A stretch of 60,747 nucleotides of DNA from JAYZBC01 sp036339375 (lineage in GTDB: Bacteria > Pseudomonadota > Alphaproteobacteria > MPNO01 > UBA2964): positions 1 to 60,747 of the forward strand of contig JAYZBC010000083.1 in assembly GCA_036339375.1 (NCBI GenBank), written 5' to 3'. Below the pieces are notes generated by a model, which had not been told where the DNA came from, made no database searches, and saw nothing but the letters and a program-made list of their open reading frames with translations. The translations under genes were made by a program, and so were the position numbers. Of this stretch, positions 1 to 9,207 are shown piece after piece; the stretch's first letter is position 1; every line of letters begins with the position of its first letter.

Positions 1-690
1 GGCTTCATTTATCCCTTGTGCCCGCCAGTGGAGCGTTGAAAAACCGTAATAAACGGCATGGCTTGCTTGAATTAGGCTTGCGGCTAAAATGAAGAAAAGC
101 AGACTCCGGTTGCGAAAAATATAGGTTAGAGGCTCCAAAAAACGTTTTGTTCCCGAAGTATCAGACCTAGGAACAATGTGGCAGCTCCCAACGGTGATTA
201 TTAATAATCCTATCACTAACCAAAGAATTAAATCCTCTGTCTTGTCTTTAAGTAGATATCCCCCCCCAATAGCGGTTACTATAAAAGTAAGAGATCCCCA
301 TAATCGAACCCGACCGTAGTCAATTAACCCCTTCCGGACTTTGAGCATCGTCACCGCATCGGCCATTGGCATCAGTGCAAAAAGAAGTGTTGATGCAATC
401 ACACACACCACAAATAGAAGCCAGAAACCATTCGTAAACAAAAGTAAGGTGTGTAGTCCTAAAGCACCCCAACCGAGCCCAATTATCAAAATATCCGGAC
501 GGCCCTGTCGATCAGCTGTTTGGGCAAGAAGCGGGTTCACTATAGCACGGGTCCAGGTTCCGGCAGCTAAAATTAGTCCAATTTGGATTGGCGTCATTCC
601 TTGAGCTTTTAACCATACCGGCCAAAACGGCATCATTACGCCAATGACAGAAAAAATAGCTGCGTAAAATAAGGAAATTCGTAAAGCCAA
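1..690 (-). CDS. MFS transporter, HcaT-like (C-terminus cut by window edge)
   Basis: Reading the minus strand from a TTG codon gives 230 uninterrupted codons that run off the left edge of the window. The N-terminus has the pattern of the MFS_1-like/3-phenylpropionate transporter (HcaT) group: a first membrane helix containing MMPFWPVWLKAQG, then GLILAAGTWTRAIVNPLLAQ, then a short loop with ADRQGRPD. Several further hydrophobic helices follow. The TTG start is chosen because an AAGGA Shine-Dalgarno lies 10 bases upstream and a stop codon lies close upstream in the same frame. It is divergent from the thiamine-diphosphate enzyme gene, so it may import the substrate of the catabolic region, but this is inferred only from position. 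Confidence 0.8.
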   Translation of the reverse strand, partial: MALRISLFYAAIFSVIGVMMPFWPVWLKAQGMTPIQIGLILAAGTWTRAIVNPLLAQTADRQGRPDILIIGLGWGALGLHTLLLFTNGFWLLFVVCVIASTLLFALMPMADAVTMLKVRKGLIDYGRVRLWGSLTFIVTAIGGGYLLKDKTEDLILWLVIGLLIITVGSCHIVPRSDTSGTKRFLEPLTYIFRNRSLLFFILAASLIQASHAVYYGFSTLHWRAQGINEA

Positions 691-784
691 CGTATATTGT
701 TCCTTTTTTTTATTTTGGGCTGTGCAATACCTTTATGCCGGTTATTATTCCTAATAAACTATTTCAGGATTCGGGGAGAGCCAA

Positions 785-2533
785 ATGGGTAAAAAGGTTA
801 TTAATGCGGATACAACGGCAGAGGCTTATCTCGCCCTTTTGGCAGACCGGGGTGTAGATTATTTGTTTGGTAATGCTGGAACAGACTTTGCGTCCGTAAT
901 CGAAGCCCTTTCTAAGGCTCAATTGGGTGAGGCTCGTTCACCCATACCAGTTACTGTACCTCATGAAAACGTTGCGGTGTCAATGGCTCATGGCTATTAC
1001 CTCGCCACGGGGCGACCGCAAGCTGTTATGCTGCATGTTACAGTCGGGACTGCAAACGGGGTTTGTGGCATTATGAATGCGGCACGCGAACGCGTGCCTA
1101 TGCTATTTTCTGCGGGACGTACGCCCATAACCGAAGAAGGTCTGCCGGGTGCACGAAGTATTTTTATACATTGGGCACAAGAAATGTTTGATCAAGCGGG
1201 TATGGTTCGCGAACTTGTAAAATGGGAGTACGAACTGCGTAATCTTGAACAGTTGGAAACCGTTGTAGACCGCGCGCTTACAGTGGCTATGTCAGAGCCA
1301 CGGGGCCCGGTTTATTTGACACTCCCTAGGGAAATTTTAGCACAAAATCCGGGGGAGTTTACTTTCGAAAGCCCGACAAACAGAAATGCAGCCGCTGCAG
1401 GATCCCCTGATCTTAACGTGATTGATGAGGCTGCTGACATGTTGGTCAAGGCTAAAAATCCCCTAATTATTGTCTCCTCCTTTGGCCAAAAGCCTCGGGA
1501 CGTCGAATCCCTTTCAAATTTATCTGAACGATTTTCTATACCGGTGATTTGTTATCGTCCTCGCTATGTTTGCCTGCCGACAGACCACCCCATGCATGCG
1601 GGGTTTGAACCTGCAGGTCATATCGATGAGGCAGATGTAATAATGACCATCGAAGCAGATGCACCTTGGATTCCAAGCCTTCATAAACTTAATCCACAAG
1701 CCAAAGTCATACAGGTTGGTGTTGACCCCTTATTTTCTAGTTATCCCATTCGAGGTTACCGGAGCGACTTAACGCTCGCTGGAGATCCAGCTGCGACGCT
1801 CTTGATAATAACGGATGCAATGGATGAAAGAGTTAAAAAAACATCTCAAAGAATGGAAAAGACACGAAAACGCATGGCTGAACTTAAAACCCAAGCAGCT
1901 GAAAACCAAAAAAATGTAATCCAGCGCCAATCCACCGGTGGCCCGATGGAACCACCGTGGGTTGCGCATTGTATAGGGCAAGTGATGGGAGAAGATGATG
2001 CCCTTGTAAGCGAATCTCAGCTTCCAGTCGGTTTTCTTGGTAGTCGGAAACCGGGTACTTTATTTGGTACCAGTCCAGCTGGAGGACTTGGTTGGGGGAA
2101 TGGCGCAGCGCTTGGCTTACAATTGGGAAATGATACAAGGCGGGTTTTTTGTGTGGCAGGTGATGGGGCTTACATGTTTGGTAATCCAACCCCTGCGCAT
2201 TTTGTAGGAGCGGCTATGGACCTCCCTGTTTGTACAATCATTTTAAATAATCGTATGTGGGGATCTGTTCGCAAAGCGACACTTGGTTTACATCCCGACG
2301 GCGCCGCTTCGCGGTTAAACCGATCGCCTCTTACATCGCTTGAACCTAATCCCCATTTTGAAAAATTGGTGGAGGCAAGCGGTGGTTACGGAGAACGCGT
2401 TGATCATGCTGAGGATCTTCCCGATGCATTAGAGCGTGCTTTAAAAGCAGTGGATGATGAAAAACGCCAAGCTGTGTTGAATGTGCAGACATCCTATGAT
2501 GATGCTCAGGCATTGGCAGATGCAAGGCGATAA
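785..2533 (+). CDS. Thiamine-diphosphate-dependent enzyme, acetolactate synthase/benzoylformate decarboxylase superfamily
   Basis: The 582-residue protein has the full three-domain layout of ThDP enzymes of the acetolactate synthase/pyruvate oxidase group. The cofactor-activating glutamate is visible as HEN (Glu61), followed by a glycine-rich stretch typical of the PYR domain. The diphosphate/Mg motif begins GDG at residues 459-461 and closes with NN at 488-489. The exact reaction (decarboxylase, carboligase or oxidase) cannot be decided from motifs; it is one of many family members usually named only as ThDP-requiring proteins. A GGGGAGAG-type ribosome site precedes the ATG. It converges on the AMP-ligase gene, and the surrounding genes suggest a role in carbon-carbon bond chemistry of a catabolic route. 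Confidence 0.85.
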   Translation: MGKKVINADTTAEAYLALLADRGVDYLFGNAGTDFASVIEALSKAQLGEARSPIPVTVPHENVAVSMAHGYYLATGRPQAVMLHVTVGTANGVCGIMNAARERVPMLFSAGRTPITEEGLPGARSIFIHWAQEMFDQAGMVRELVKWEYELRNLEQLETVVDRALTVAMSEPRGPVYLTLPREILAQNPGEFTFESPTNRNAAAAGSPDLNVIDEAADMLVKAKNPLIIVSSFGQKPRDVESLSNLSERFSIPVICYRPRYVCLPTDHPMHAGFEPAGHIDEADVIMTIEADAPWIPSLHKLNPQAKVIQVGVDPLFSSYPIRGYRSDLTLAGDPAATLLIITDAMDERVKKTSQRMEKTRKRMAELKTQAAENQKNVIQRQSTGGPMEPPWVAHCIGQVMGEDDALVSESQLPVGFLGSRKPGTLFGTSPAGGLGWGNGAALGLQLGNDTRRVFCVAGDGAYMFGNPTPAHFVGAAMDLPVCTIILNNRMWGSVRKATLGLHPDGAASRLNRSPLTSLEPNPHFEKLVEASGGYGERVDHAEDLPDALERALKAVDDEKRQAVLNVQTSYDDAQALADARR

Positions 2534-2542
2534 TAAAGAAGG

Positions 2543-4096
2543 TTAGCTGAAGTTCTTTGTTCTCCATACTTCAAGGGCTGTTATTCGATCTATTTTTCCA
2601 CGATCGTTCTTGGGTATTTTGTTAATAATCATAATTTCTTTGGGGCACTTTATCTCAGTTAATTTTGCTCTACAGTGAGCAACGATGTCCTCATTTGTAA
2701 TGTTTGCATTTAAGGCAAGTGTAACAAAACAAGCTAAATTTTCTCCGTATATGGGGTCTGGAATTCCAAAGGTGACGGCTTCAGCAATATCTTTATGGGT
2801 TGTTAATATAGCGTCTATCTCTAGCGGAGAAATATTGACACCGCCTTTGATAATGACATCTTTGGCGCGTCCGGTAATGTGAAGAAAACCGTCTTCATCC
2901 ATATACCCTAAATCACCGGTTTTTAGCGGTTCCCCGCGAATGGGCTCCATCTTTGCATCGGCGTATAAATAAGCATGCGCGTGCTGAGTACTGATAGATT
3001 CTATTTCTCCAATCTCACCTCGGGGTAATTCGCTGTTGCCCGGCCCCTTTATTTTCAGTTTTTGGTATAAGCCGGCTGTTCCAACACTCCCTATGACGCG
3101 CGTTTCGGGGCGGTTAGCTGCAACCACCCCACCTTCGCTCATGCCATAAAGTTGGACTAAGGGAACACAATAGGTGTCTTCAAAGCGTTGATGAGAATCG
3201 GGCATTAAAGGGGCGGTGCTACAAGAAACAAAACGGACTCCAGAAAAAACGTTTTTAGCATTTTTAATTGGTTCGTCTAGCAACATATTTACTACGGTTG
3301 GAACAGCGATAATAATAGTGGGTTTATAGGTTTTAATCCAAATTTGAAATTTTGACCGTGAAAAACGTTTTGCAAATAACAAAGTGGCACCCGCTAACAA
3401 AACCGGATTGAGAGATAACATATGTGATGATGCCCAGCTAAAAGAACGAAACTCCAAAATCCTATCTTCTCCTGTAAGTGTCCATCTCTCAATTTGGTGT
3501 TGTGCTATGGCTTGGTAATTGGAAAAGCTGTGAAGGACGCCTTTTGGTTGGGCTGAGGTACCAGAAGTAAAACTGATGACGCAACGGTCTTCTAGTTCAT
3601 TAACGGGATCTAACTTTGGCTTTTGAGAAAATTTATGAAGAACCTCAAAAAGGCCGTTGTCTGCAAAACGCGATCCAAATCTAACCCATTTTCCCACTTG
3701 GGAATCGTCAATTGTATCCAGTCCAAGTCCCTCTTGGAATAATACAATTTTTGGTTGAAGCCGGTGTAACATTTCCAACAGGTGGTTTCGGTTTATCTCC
3801 ACATTAATGGTGCAGTATGTGGCTCCATATGCCTGTATGCCGTAATAAAAAATTAAATTTTCAATCGTGTTTTCACCAAGTACTACAATCCGGTCATTTG
3901 CTTTTATGTCATTTATTTTCAAAAAGTGGGCGACCTTTAGGATGAAGTTAAAAAGGTCCTGCCAAGTAACCGCTTGTCCATCATCAAGACACACGAAAGC
4001 ATTCCGGCTTTCCTTTTTGCAATTTTCATGAAGTTGAGACCCCACTGTCTTAAAGTTTTCCGGTAATAATCCAGTAGGGATAAGTGTTTCAACCAT
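2543..4096 (-). CDS. AMP-dependent acyl-CoA synthetase/ligase
   Basis: This 517-residue protein belongs to the ANL (acyl/aryl-CoA ligase) superfamily, which activates a carboxylic acid with ATP and usually transfers it to CoA. The P-loop-like motif SFTSGTSAQPKG is at residues 175-186. The TGDLGYMDEDGF adenylate-binding motif and the hinge region with GRAKDVIIKGG follow, and the catalytic lysine is present near residue 501 in DRGKIDR. All parts needed for activity therefore seem intact. It lies upstream of nothing on its own strand but is flanked by a UbiD decarboxylase gene, which fits activation of an aromatic or unsaturated acid. The substrate is not predictable here. Confidence 0.88.
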   Translation of the reverse strand: MVETLIPTGLLPENFKTVGSQLHENCKKESRNAFVCLDDGQAVTWQDLFNFILKVAHFLKINDIKANDRIVVLGENTIENLIFYYGIQAYGATYCTINVEINRNHLLEMLHRLQPKIVLFQEGLGLDTIDDSQVGKWVRFGSRFADNGLFEVLHKFSQKPKLDPVNELEDRCVISFTSGTSAQPKGVLHSFSNYQAIAQHQIERWTLTGEDRILEFRSFSWASSHMLSLNPVLLAGATLLFAKRFSRSKFQIWIKTYKPTIIIAVPTVVNMLLDEPIKNAKNVFSGVRFVSCSTAPLMPDSHQRFEDTYCVPLVQLYGMSEGGVVAANRPETRVIGSVGTAGLYQKLKIKGPGNSELPRGEIGEIESISTQHAHAYLYADAKMEPIRGEPLKTGDLGYMDEDGFLHITGRAKDVIIKGGVNISPLEIDAILTTHKDIAEAVTFGIPDPIYGENLACFVTLALNANITNEDIVAHCRAKLTEIKCPKEIMIINKIPKNDRGKIDRITALEVWRTKNFS

Positions 4097-4213
4097 TTAA
4101 AGTTTTCTTTAAATTGATCGTTTTAAACTTTGACATGTGGCTTACCCTTTTTGGGTAATAAAATTCCAGTGTCAAAATGTGCAAACGTTTTAAAAAACAT
4201 TCTATAAAAGGAC

Positions 4214-5719
4214 TTACTCTCTATTCGATTTATCTCTTTTTGAACGATCTTTCATAAGATAACCAAATTTTTCTTGGGATTTTCGTGAGACTTCAGGACT
4301 TGGTGCATTAGACATCGGAAATTTGTCACGCCAATGGAATGGTCGGCAGGCATCAATTACCGCCACTGAGTGGGTCATATTTCCTGCTTCCCGTTTTTCA
4401 GGCGTCAGCACTGGGTCTGCGGGCGAATCCCAGGCGCCAGTGATGAAATCGATTGAGTTTTTAGGATCTGTCCGCACCATCATGGCCCAAATCAACTGAT
4501 CTAATTTTGTTACGTCTACATCCTCATCGGTTACGATTACATATTTTGAAGCGTAGGCGGCGGCCCGGCATTGTGCAGCAATTTGTCCAGCTTGCCGGGC
4601 ATGGCCCGGATACCGCTGTTTTATTGATACTCCATGTAGCATTCGAGACCCACCGGTCTCATGACACCAAACCTGATGGATATCGGGAACTCCGGATTCA
4701 ATTATGTTTTGTTTCAACATGGCGGAACGCATTACTGCACGATAGCGAGCGAGTTCATCCGGGCCTTGTCCCATCGGCGGTACACCTAAAAGTATCGGGT
4801 CAGTACGATGGTATATGGCTTCAATACGCAGCAAGGTCCGGGGTTCACGCCCTCCTGCATAGTGGCCAGTCCATTCGCCGAATGGGCCTTCCATCTGACT
4901 TTCTTGGGGGTCAACATAGCCCTCTAGTACAATTTCAGCATTCGCAGGAAATGGAAGGCCGGTGACCTTTCCTTCTACTAGCTGCATTGGCTTCCCGCGA
5001 ATACCGCCAACCATATCGATTTCAAAGGTTCCAAAAGGGGCTTCTGTGCCTCCAAAATAAAATGATATAGGATCACCGCCGAGAACCATACACACAGGCA
5101 TTTTTTCCCCTCGTGCAGCATATTTCTGACGATGTATATAACCGTGATGCCCCCGTGCGGTTAGAAATCCAACCTCTTTGGGGCCATGTACCTGGGCACG
5201 GTAGCTTCCGGCATTGAGCCAACCATCTTCTGGGTCACGCGTGATGCTGTAAGTTCCTGTTCCAATATATCTTCCACCATCGTTTTCGTGCCAAACAGGA
5301 GAAGGAAATTTTCTAACATCAATATTTTCCCCTGTGACAATGTTTTCAAAGACTGGCCCGTCTTTGACTATTTCATGTTTAATAATTTTTTGATCAGTTA
5401 AAAAGTTTTCCCGATAAGCGTTAGAAAGCTCCCACTTTGTTAAGTGATCAGGAAAGCCTAGTGTCATGTTTCGGCGTGTCCCTGCAAACATATTCATCAA
5501 AAGCCGAAACCCTTTGGGACATCCGGGTACATCTTCAAATACTACACAAGGACCATCTTCTTCTCGTAATACAGCTTCAGCAGCAAGGCCAATATCTTCT
5601 TCCCAACTAGCTCCCTTGACGTATTCTACCTCACCTAATTGATCCGCAAGCACTAACCATTCACGTAAATCGTCATAAGCTATTTTGCCGTGGATGTTGC
5701 TGCCTGAATGACTACTCAT
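4214..5719 (-). CDS. UbiD-family (prenylated-FMN) decarboxylase, copy 1
   Basis: The protein of about 501 residues matches the UbiD/Fdc/vanillate decarboxylase family, which reversibly decarboxylates aromatic or alpha,beta-unsaturated acids using prenylated FMN. Family signatures visible are the Asn/Arg pair in LNAGSYRAQ, the metal-binding histidine region GHHGY, the metal-binding glutamate in EIVLEGYVDP, and the catalytic glutamate loop EGPFGEWTGHY. I chose the second in-frame ATG because GGAGGA lies just upstream of it; an ATG 12 codons earlier lacks such a site. No ubiX-like prenyltransferase gene is seen in the window, so the cofactor must be made elsewhere. It is divergent from the FAD reductase gene. 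Confidence 0.88.
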   Translation of the reverse strand: MSSHSGSNIHGKIAYDDLREWLVLADQLGEVEYVKGASWEEDIGLAAEAVLREEDGPCVVFEDVPGCPKGFRLLMNMFAGTRRNMTLGFPDHLTKWELSNAYRENFLTDQKIIKHEIVKDGPVFENIVTGENIDVRKFPSPVWHENDGGRYIGTGTYSITRDPEDGWLNAGSYRAQVHGPKEVGFLTARGHHGYIHRQKYAARGEKMPVCMVLGGDPISFYFGGTEAPFGTFEIDMVGGIRGKPMQLVEGKVTGLPFPANAEIVLEGYVDPQESQMEGPFGEWTGHYAGGREPRTLLRIEAIYHRTDPILLGVPPMGQGPDELARYRAVMRSAMLKQNIIESGVPDIHQVWCHETGGSRMLHGVSIKQRYPGHARQAGQIAAQCRAAAYASKYVIVTDEDVDVTKLDQLIWAMMVRTDPKNSIDFITGAWDSPADPVLTPEKREAGNMTHSVAVIDACRPFHWRDKFPMSNAPSPEVSRKSQEKFGYLMKDRSKRDKSNRE

Positions 5720-5815
5720 TTGTTCCTCCAAAACCCCTGAAATGGAATGTTGCATGGCAGTCCTGAGTGAGGCAAGGTGCGACGCAAACTAGTTATGTAA
5801 ATACGGAGATCTTTA

Positions 5816-7366
5816 ATGGTTAATGCCTCCAAAAACAAAGAAGCAAGTGAGTTTGATGCCAAGTATGATGTTATTGTTGTTGGATACGGTTATGCCGGTG
5901 GCATTGCAGCAATCGAGGCACACGATGCTGGTTCAAGTGTTCTTTTAGTTGATAAAATGGCTAATCCAGGAGGCATCTCCGTGTGTTCATATGGTGCAAT
6001 GCGATCAGCCCACAATTCTGAACTTGCTTTTAAATATCTCCAAAAAACCAATGCTGGGCGAACACCAGATGCGGTTTTACGTGCTTTGGCAGAGGGAATG
6101 TCAAAAATAGAACCCTACATGCGAAAATTGGCTGAGGTTAATGGGGCCGCTGTCAATCCCCGGGAGAAGGTTGCGAACTATCCTTTTGAGGGATACGAAA
6201 CGTTTTACCAAACACTGATAGAAGAAATCCCAAATTTTGATCCCGCTACCTATTATCCTCATGTCAGGGGAGCACCCGGCGGTGCTCGAGTTTTTAAAAC
6301 GCTAGAAGATAACGTAGCGCAACGAGATATAGACATATGGCTTGAGGCCCCCGTTCAAAAATTGATTACAGGCCAAGAAGGTTCTCGCGAAGTTCGAGGA
6401 GTCGTTGTTCAAACAACTGATGGTGTCCGGAGGGTACAAGCTCAGAAAGCGGTAATTCTTGCTTGTGGTGGGTTTGAAGCTAATGAGGAAATGAAAAAAC
6501 AATTTTGGCAAATGACTCCGGTTTTTGCGGCAACAACAAATTCCAATACCGGTGACGGTATACGAATGGCTCAAGAGCTGGGTGCTAGATTATGGCATAT
6601 GTGGCACTATCATGGGTCCTACGGATTCCGGCATTCAGAATATCCCTACGCAATTAGAATGAAACGATTGCCCGACTGGATTCCAGGTCGAGAGGCTACC
6701 GCTGTTGTGCAAATGACTTGGATTGTTGTTGATAAATTTGGACATAGATATATGAATGAAAATCCGCCCTATACGCAAGATACCTCTCATCGACCGATGG
6801 AGTTTTTTGATACGGTGACACAAGATTTTCCACGTATTCCTTCTTATGTAATTTTTGATGAGGTTGGCCGCCGCCGCTATAGGGTCGGCGCCCCAACTCG
6901 AAACGATCCAAATGCCCATTACGATTGGAGCGAAAACAATTTGAGAGAAATAGAGTCCGGTTTAATAAAAAAGGCAGATTCAATTCCTGAATTAGCAAAA
7001 AACATTGGTGTTGAAGCTGATATCCTGGAAACCACCTTGACCCGTTGGAATGAAGCTTGTTCGGTCAAAAACGATTCAGATTTTGGTCGCCCGCCGGGAA
7101 CAATGATGAAAATACAACGCCCCCCTTTTTATGCCGGGGAAGTTTGGCCAGTTGTATCAAATACCCAAGGGGGTCCCGAACATGATTCTAGGCAACGGAT
7201 AATCGATATTGATGATAATCCGATCCCCCGGTTATTTGCAGCGGGGGAGTTAGGAAGCGCTTGGGGCCATCTTTACATGTCAGGTGGTAACTTGGCCGAA
7301 TGTCTCGTAACCGGTCAAATTGCTGGTAAGGAAGCAGCCTCTTTGGAAAGCTGGGACGAAGTTTAA
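5816..7366 (+). CDS. FAD-dependent oxidoreductase, fumarate reductase/ketosteroid dehydrogenase-like flavoprotein
   Basis: The 516-residue protein carries an N-terminal Rossmann motif (VVGYGYAGGIAA) with a following acidic/VDK end for FAD binding, and the C-terminal FAD segment RLFAAGELGSAWGH followed by SGGNLAECLVTG. This arrangement is that of the FAD_binding_2 family (fumarate reductase flavoprotein subunits, 3-ketosteroid dehydrogenases, urocanate reductases). No heme-binding or FMN-linked extra domain and no signal peptide is visible, so it is a soluble cytoplasmic enzyme. It probably reduces or desaturates a ring or enoate intermediate of the neighbouring pathway. It is divergent from the UbiD gene across about 96 bases that must hold both promoters. 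Confidence 0.85.
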   Translation: MVNASKNKEASEFDAKYDVIVVGYGYAGGIAAIEAHDAGSSVLLVDKMANPGGISVCSYGAMRSAHNSELAFKYLQKTNAGRTPDAVLRALAEGMSKIEPYMRKLAEVNGAAVNPREKVANYPFEGYETFYQTLIEEIPNFDPATYYPHVRGAPGGARVFKTLEDNVAQRDIDIWLEAPVQKLITGQEGSREVRGVVVQTTDGVRRVQAQKAVILACGGFEANEEMKKQFWQMTPVFAATTNSNTGDGIRMAQELGARLWHMWHYHGSYGFRHSEYPYAIRMKRLPDWIPGREATAVVQMTWIVVDKFGHRYMNENPPYTQDTSHRPMEFFDTVTQDFPRIPSYVIFDEVGRRRYRVGAPTRNDPNAHYDWSENNLREIESGLIKKADSIPELAKNIGVEADILETTLTRWNEACSVKNDSDFGRPPGTMMKIQRPPFYAGEVWPVVSNTQGGPEHDSRQRIIDIDDNPIPRLFAAGELGSAWGHLYMSGGNLAECLVTGQIAGKEAASLESWDEV

Positions 7367-7566
7367 ACCTCCAGTAAAAGAAAATGTATTAAAATTTTTA
7401 TTTTGGGTATGAAACAAATAAAAAATAAAAACACCGGTTAAACGGAGAGATTAAATTTATTACAAAGTCTTCTACCCAAAAATCTCGGTTATTTTTGGAG
7501 AAATAGTTTTGTTATCTAATAAGTGAACTGATAAAATCTTTTCTATGGCCTTGGTTAAATCGTTAA

Positions 7567-8415
7567 ATGGTAATATCGGGCAAAAAAATGTTTGTTCAAA
7601 AATCACACCCAGCCGTGGGTGCACGAATAACTGGGATTGATCTTAGCGGCCCAATAACTGAGGGAGAGACCCAGCAGATCAGGGATGCTTTTACAGAACA
7701 CGCTGTTTTGTGTTTTCCAGGACAAAAAGTCACAGGTGAAGATCAGTCCAGATTTGCCTCGATATTTGGCAAAGTCGATACGGCCTCTCGGGCTAGCGAA
7801 ATTCCTGATAAAAAACAATCGTTACGCGGTGTGATGTATGTCAGCAATATCCGGGAAAATGGCCAACCGATTGGTGTTTTGCCAGATGGAGAAATGCATT
7901 TTCACTCCGATGGTGCACACCGGAGTATCCCATACCGTGCAACAACATTATTTGCCATTGAAGTTCCGTCTTATGGAGGAGACACAAAATTTGCGGGGTT
8001 GGTGGAGGCTTTCGCTTCCTTGTCAAAAGATATGAAAAAATCAATTGAGGGTCTTAAGGCGAAGCACGTTTTTAATTATAACAAAACAACCCGCGAAGAA
8101 ATGAGACTAGATGACGATGATGTCGCTTTTGCTATCCATCCTTTAGTCAAACAACATCCCACCTCGGGACAAAAATCCATCTATTTAAGTCGACTTATGA
8201 CACGAGAAATTGTAGGGCTCGAACCAGACGAAAGCGAGAATCTTTTATTGTTTTTATTTGATCATTGTGAACAGTCACAATTTGTTTATAGTCATAAATG
8301 GGCCCCAGGGGATTTGGTAATTTGGGATAACCGTTGTGTTAATCATGCGCGGAGTGATTTTCCGGCTGATCAACGGCGTCTTTTAAGGCGTTATACCGTT
8401 TCAGAACCCGATTAA
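7567..8415 (+). CDS. TauD/TfdA-family 2-oxoglutarate-dependent dioxygenase, copy 1
   Basis: The 282-residue protein has the Fe(II) facial triad of the TauD/TfdA family: H113-x-D115 in MHFHSDG and a distal His near residue 260 in NHARSDF. The 2-oxoglutarate-binding arginine follows in RRLLRRY. Family members hydroxylate carbon next to sulfonate, ether or carboxylate groups, often splitting the substrate. The substrate of this copy is unknown. It differs in orientation and sequence from the three tandem copies further right. A second ATG eight codons in (MFVQKSHPAVG) is a possible alternative start; neither has a strong Shine-Dalgarno. Confidence 0.88.
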   Translation: MVISGKKMFVQKSHPAVGARITGIDLSGPITEGETQQIRDAFTEHAVLCFPGQKVTGEDQSRFASIFGKVDTASRASEIPDKKQSLRGVMYVSNIRENGQPIGVLPDGEMHFHSDGAHRSIPYRATTLFAIEVPSYGGDTKFAGLVEAFASLSKDMKKSIEGLKAKHVFNYNKTTREEMRLDDDDVAFAIHPLVKQHPTSGQKSIYLSRLMTREIVGLEPDESENLLLFLFDHCEQSQFVYSHKWAPGDLVIWDNRCVNHARSDFPADQRRLLRRYTVSEPD

Positions 8416-8450
8416 ATTCTCATACGTCGATTTTTGTGGCTGGAGAATTT
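8414..8450. terminator. Possible weak hairpin between convergent genes
   Basis: An eight-base inverted repeat, AAATTCTC and GAGAATTT, separated by about 21 bases, lies between the convergent dioxygenase and glutathione transferase genes. The loop contains a T-run rather than being followed by one, so a terminator role is only a guess. Confidence 0.2.
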
Positions 8451-8460
8451 GCGTGTGGGC

Positions 8461-9189
8461 TCATGAGTTTGGATTAAAAGAAAAGGCAATCTGAAAAGAT
8501 TTTCGTTCTTGCATTTTTTTCCACCAAAGTCCGAGACAGGGTCGTTTCTGCCAGTCAGTTAGTCCGGGCATTTTGTTGGCTTCAAACCTTTCAATAAAAG
8601 GGGCCACACTGATGTCGGCCAGTGACAAAGTATCTCCACACAACCAAGGTTGTTTGGTTAACGCTGTTTCCATCTTATCCAAAATCTCGGCAACACGAGC
8701 CTCTGCGTATGCCATTTCTGCATCCGAAACCCCTTTTTCTAAACGTCGCTTTAAAAGTTTCCTCTGTTCTTCAGTGGCCTGCCTTGCATAAACGGTTTCT
8801 AATTGCTTTTTGTCCATGCCTTCGAAACGTTTATATCGTCCCTGCTTAATCCAAGACACTGTATTTATATTTCGATGGAGAACGTGTTCAAATCGGTCCA
8901 TCCAAATTCTCATTTGTGCCCGATTAAAAGAATCTTGGGGCCGTAATGGATGTTTAGGGAAGGTTTCATCCAAATATTCTATGATGAAGTTTGACTCACA
9001 GATGACTTTTTCGTCGTGCACCAAAGTTGGTACGACACCGTTAGGATTTAACTTTTTATACCAAGTTTGAAGGTTTTCACGTTTGGCTAAGTCAATGTGC
9101 TGGCTTTCCCAAACCAATTTTTTTTCGGCAAGCGTAATTCGTACTCTTTTTGAACAAGTAGAGGTAGCACCGTGAAAAAGTTTGAGCAT
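8461..9189 (-). CDS. Glutathione S-transferase family protein
   Basis: The 242-residue protein has a thioredoxin-like N-terminal GST domain starting MLKLFHGATSTCSKRVR, with the Ser/Cys active-site region typical of zeta/beta-like classes. The glutathione-contacting NPNGVVPTL and ESNFIIEYLDE follow. The C-terminal helical domain contains LSLADISVAPF, the usual N-cap motif. Zeta-type relatives isomerise maleylpyruvate or maleylacetoacetate, which would fit the cupin dioxygenase gene nearby, but class assignment from motifs alone is uncertain. It is followed on the same strand, after reading through the upstream PhyH gene, with a gap of under 20 bases, so the two are probably cotranscribed. Confidence 0.85.
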   Translation of the reverse strand: MLKLFHGATSTCSKRVRITLAEKKLVWESQHIDLAKRENLQTWYKKLNPNGVVPTLVHDEKVICESNFIIEYLDETFPKHPLRPQDSFNRAQMRIWMDRFEHVLHRNINTVSWIKQGRYKRFEGMDKKQLETVYARQATEEQRKLLKRRLEKGVSDAEMAYAEARVAEILDKMETALTKQPWLCGDTLSLADISVAPFIERFEANKMPGLTDWQKRPCLGLWWKKMQERKSFQIAFSFNPNS

Positions 9190-9207
9190 TATGAAGAGGC
9201 CTTCTAG

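Noticed and set aside
341..604. Plus-strand open frame of 87 codons in the left edge region
   Set aside because: It is antisense to a well-supported MFS transporter gene and has no recognisable sequence or ribosome site.
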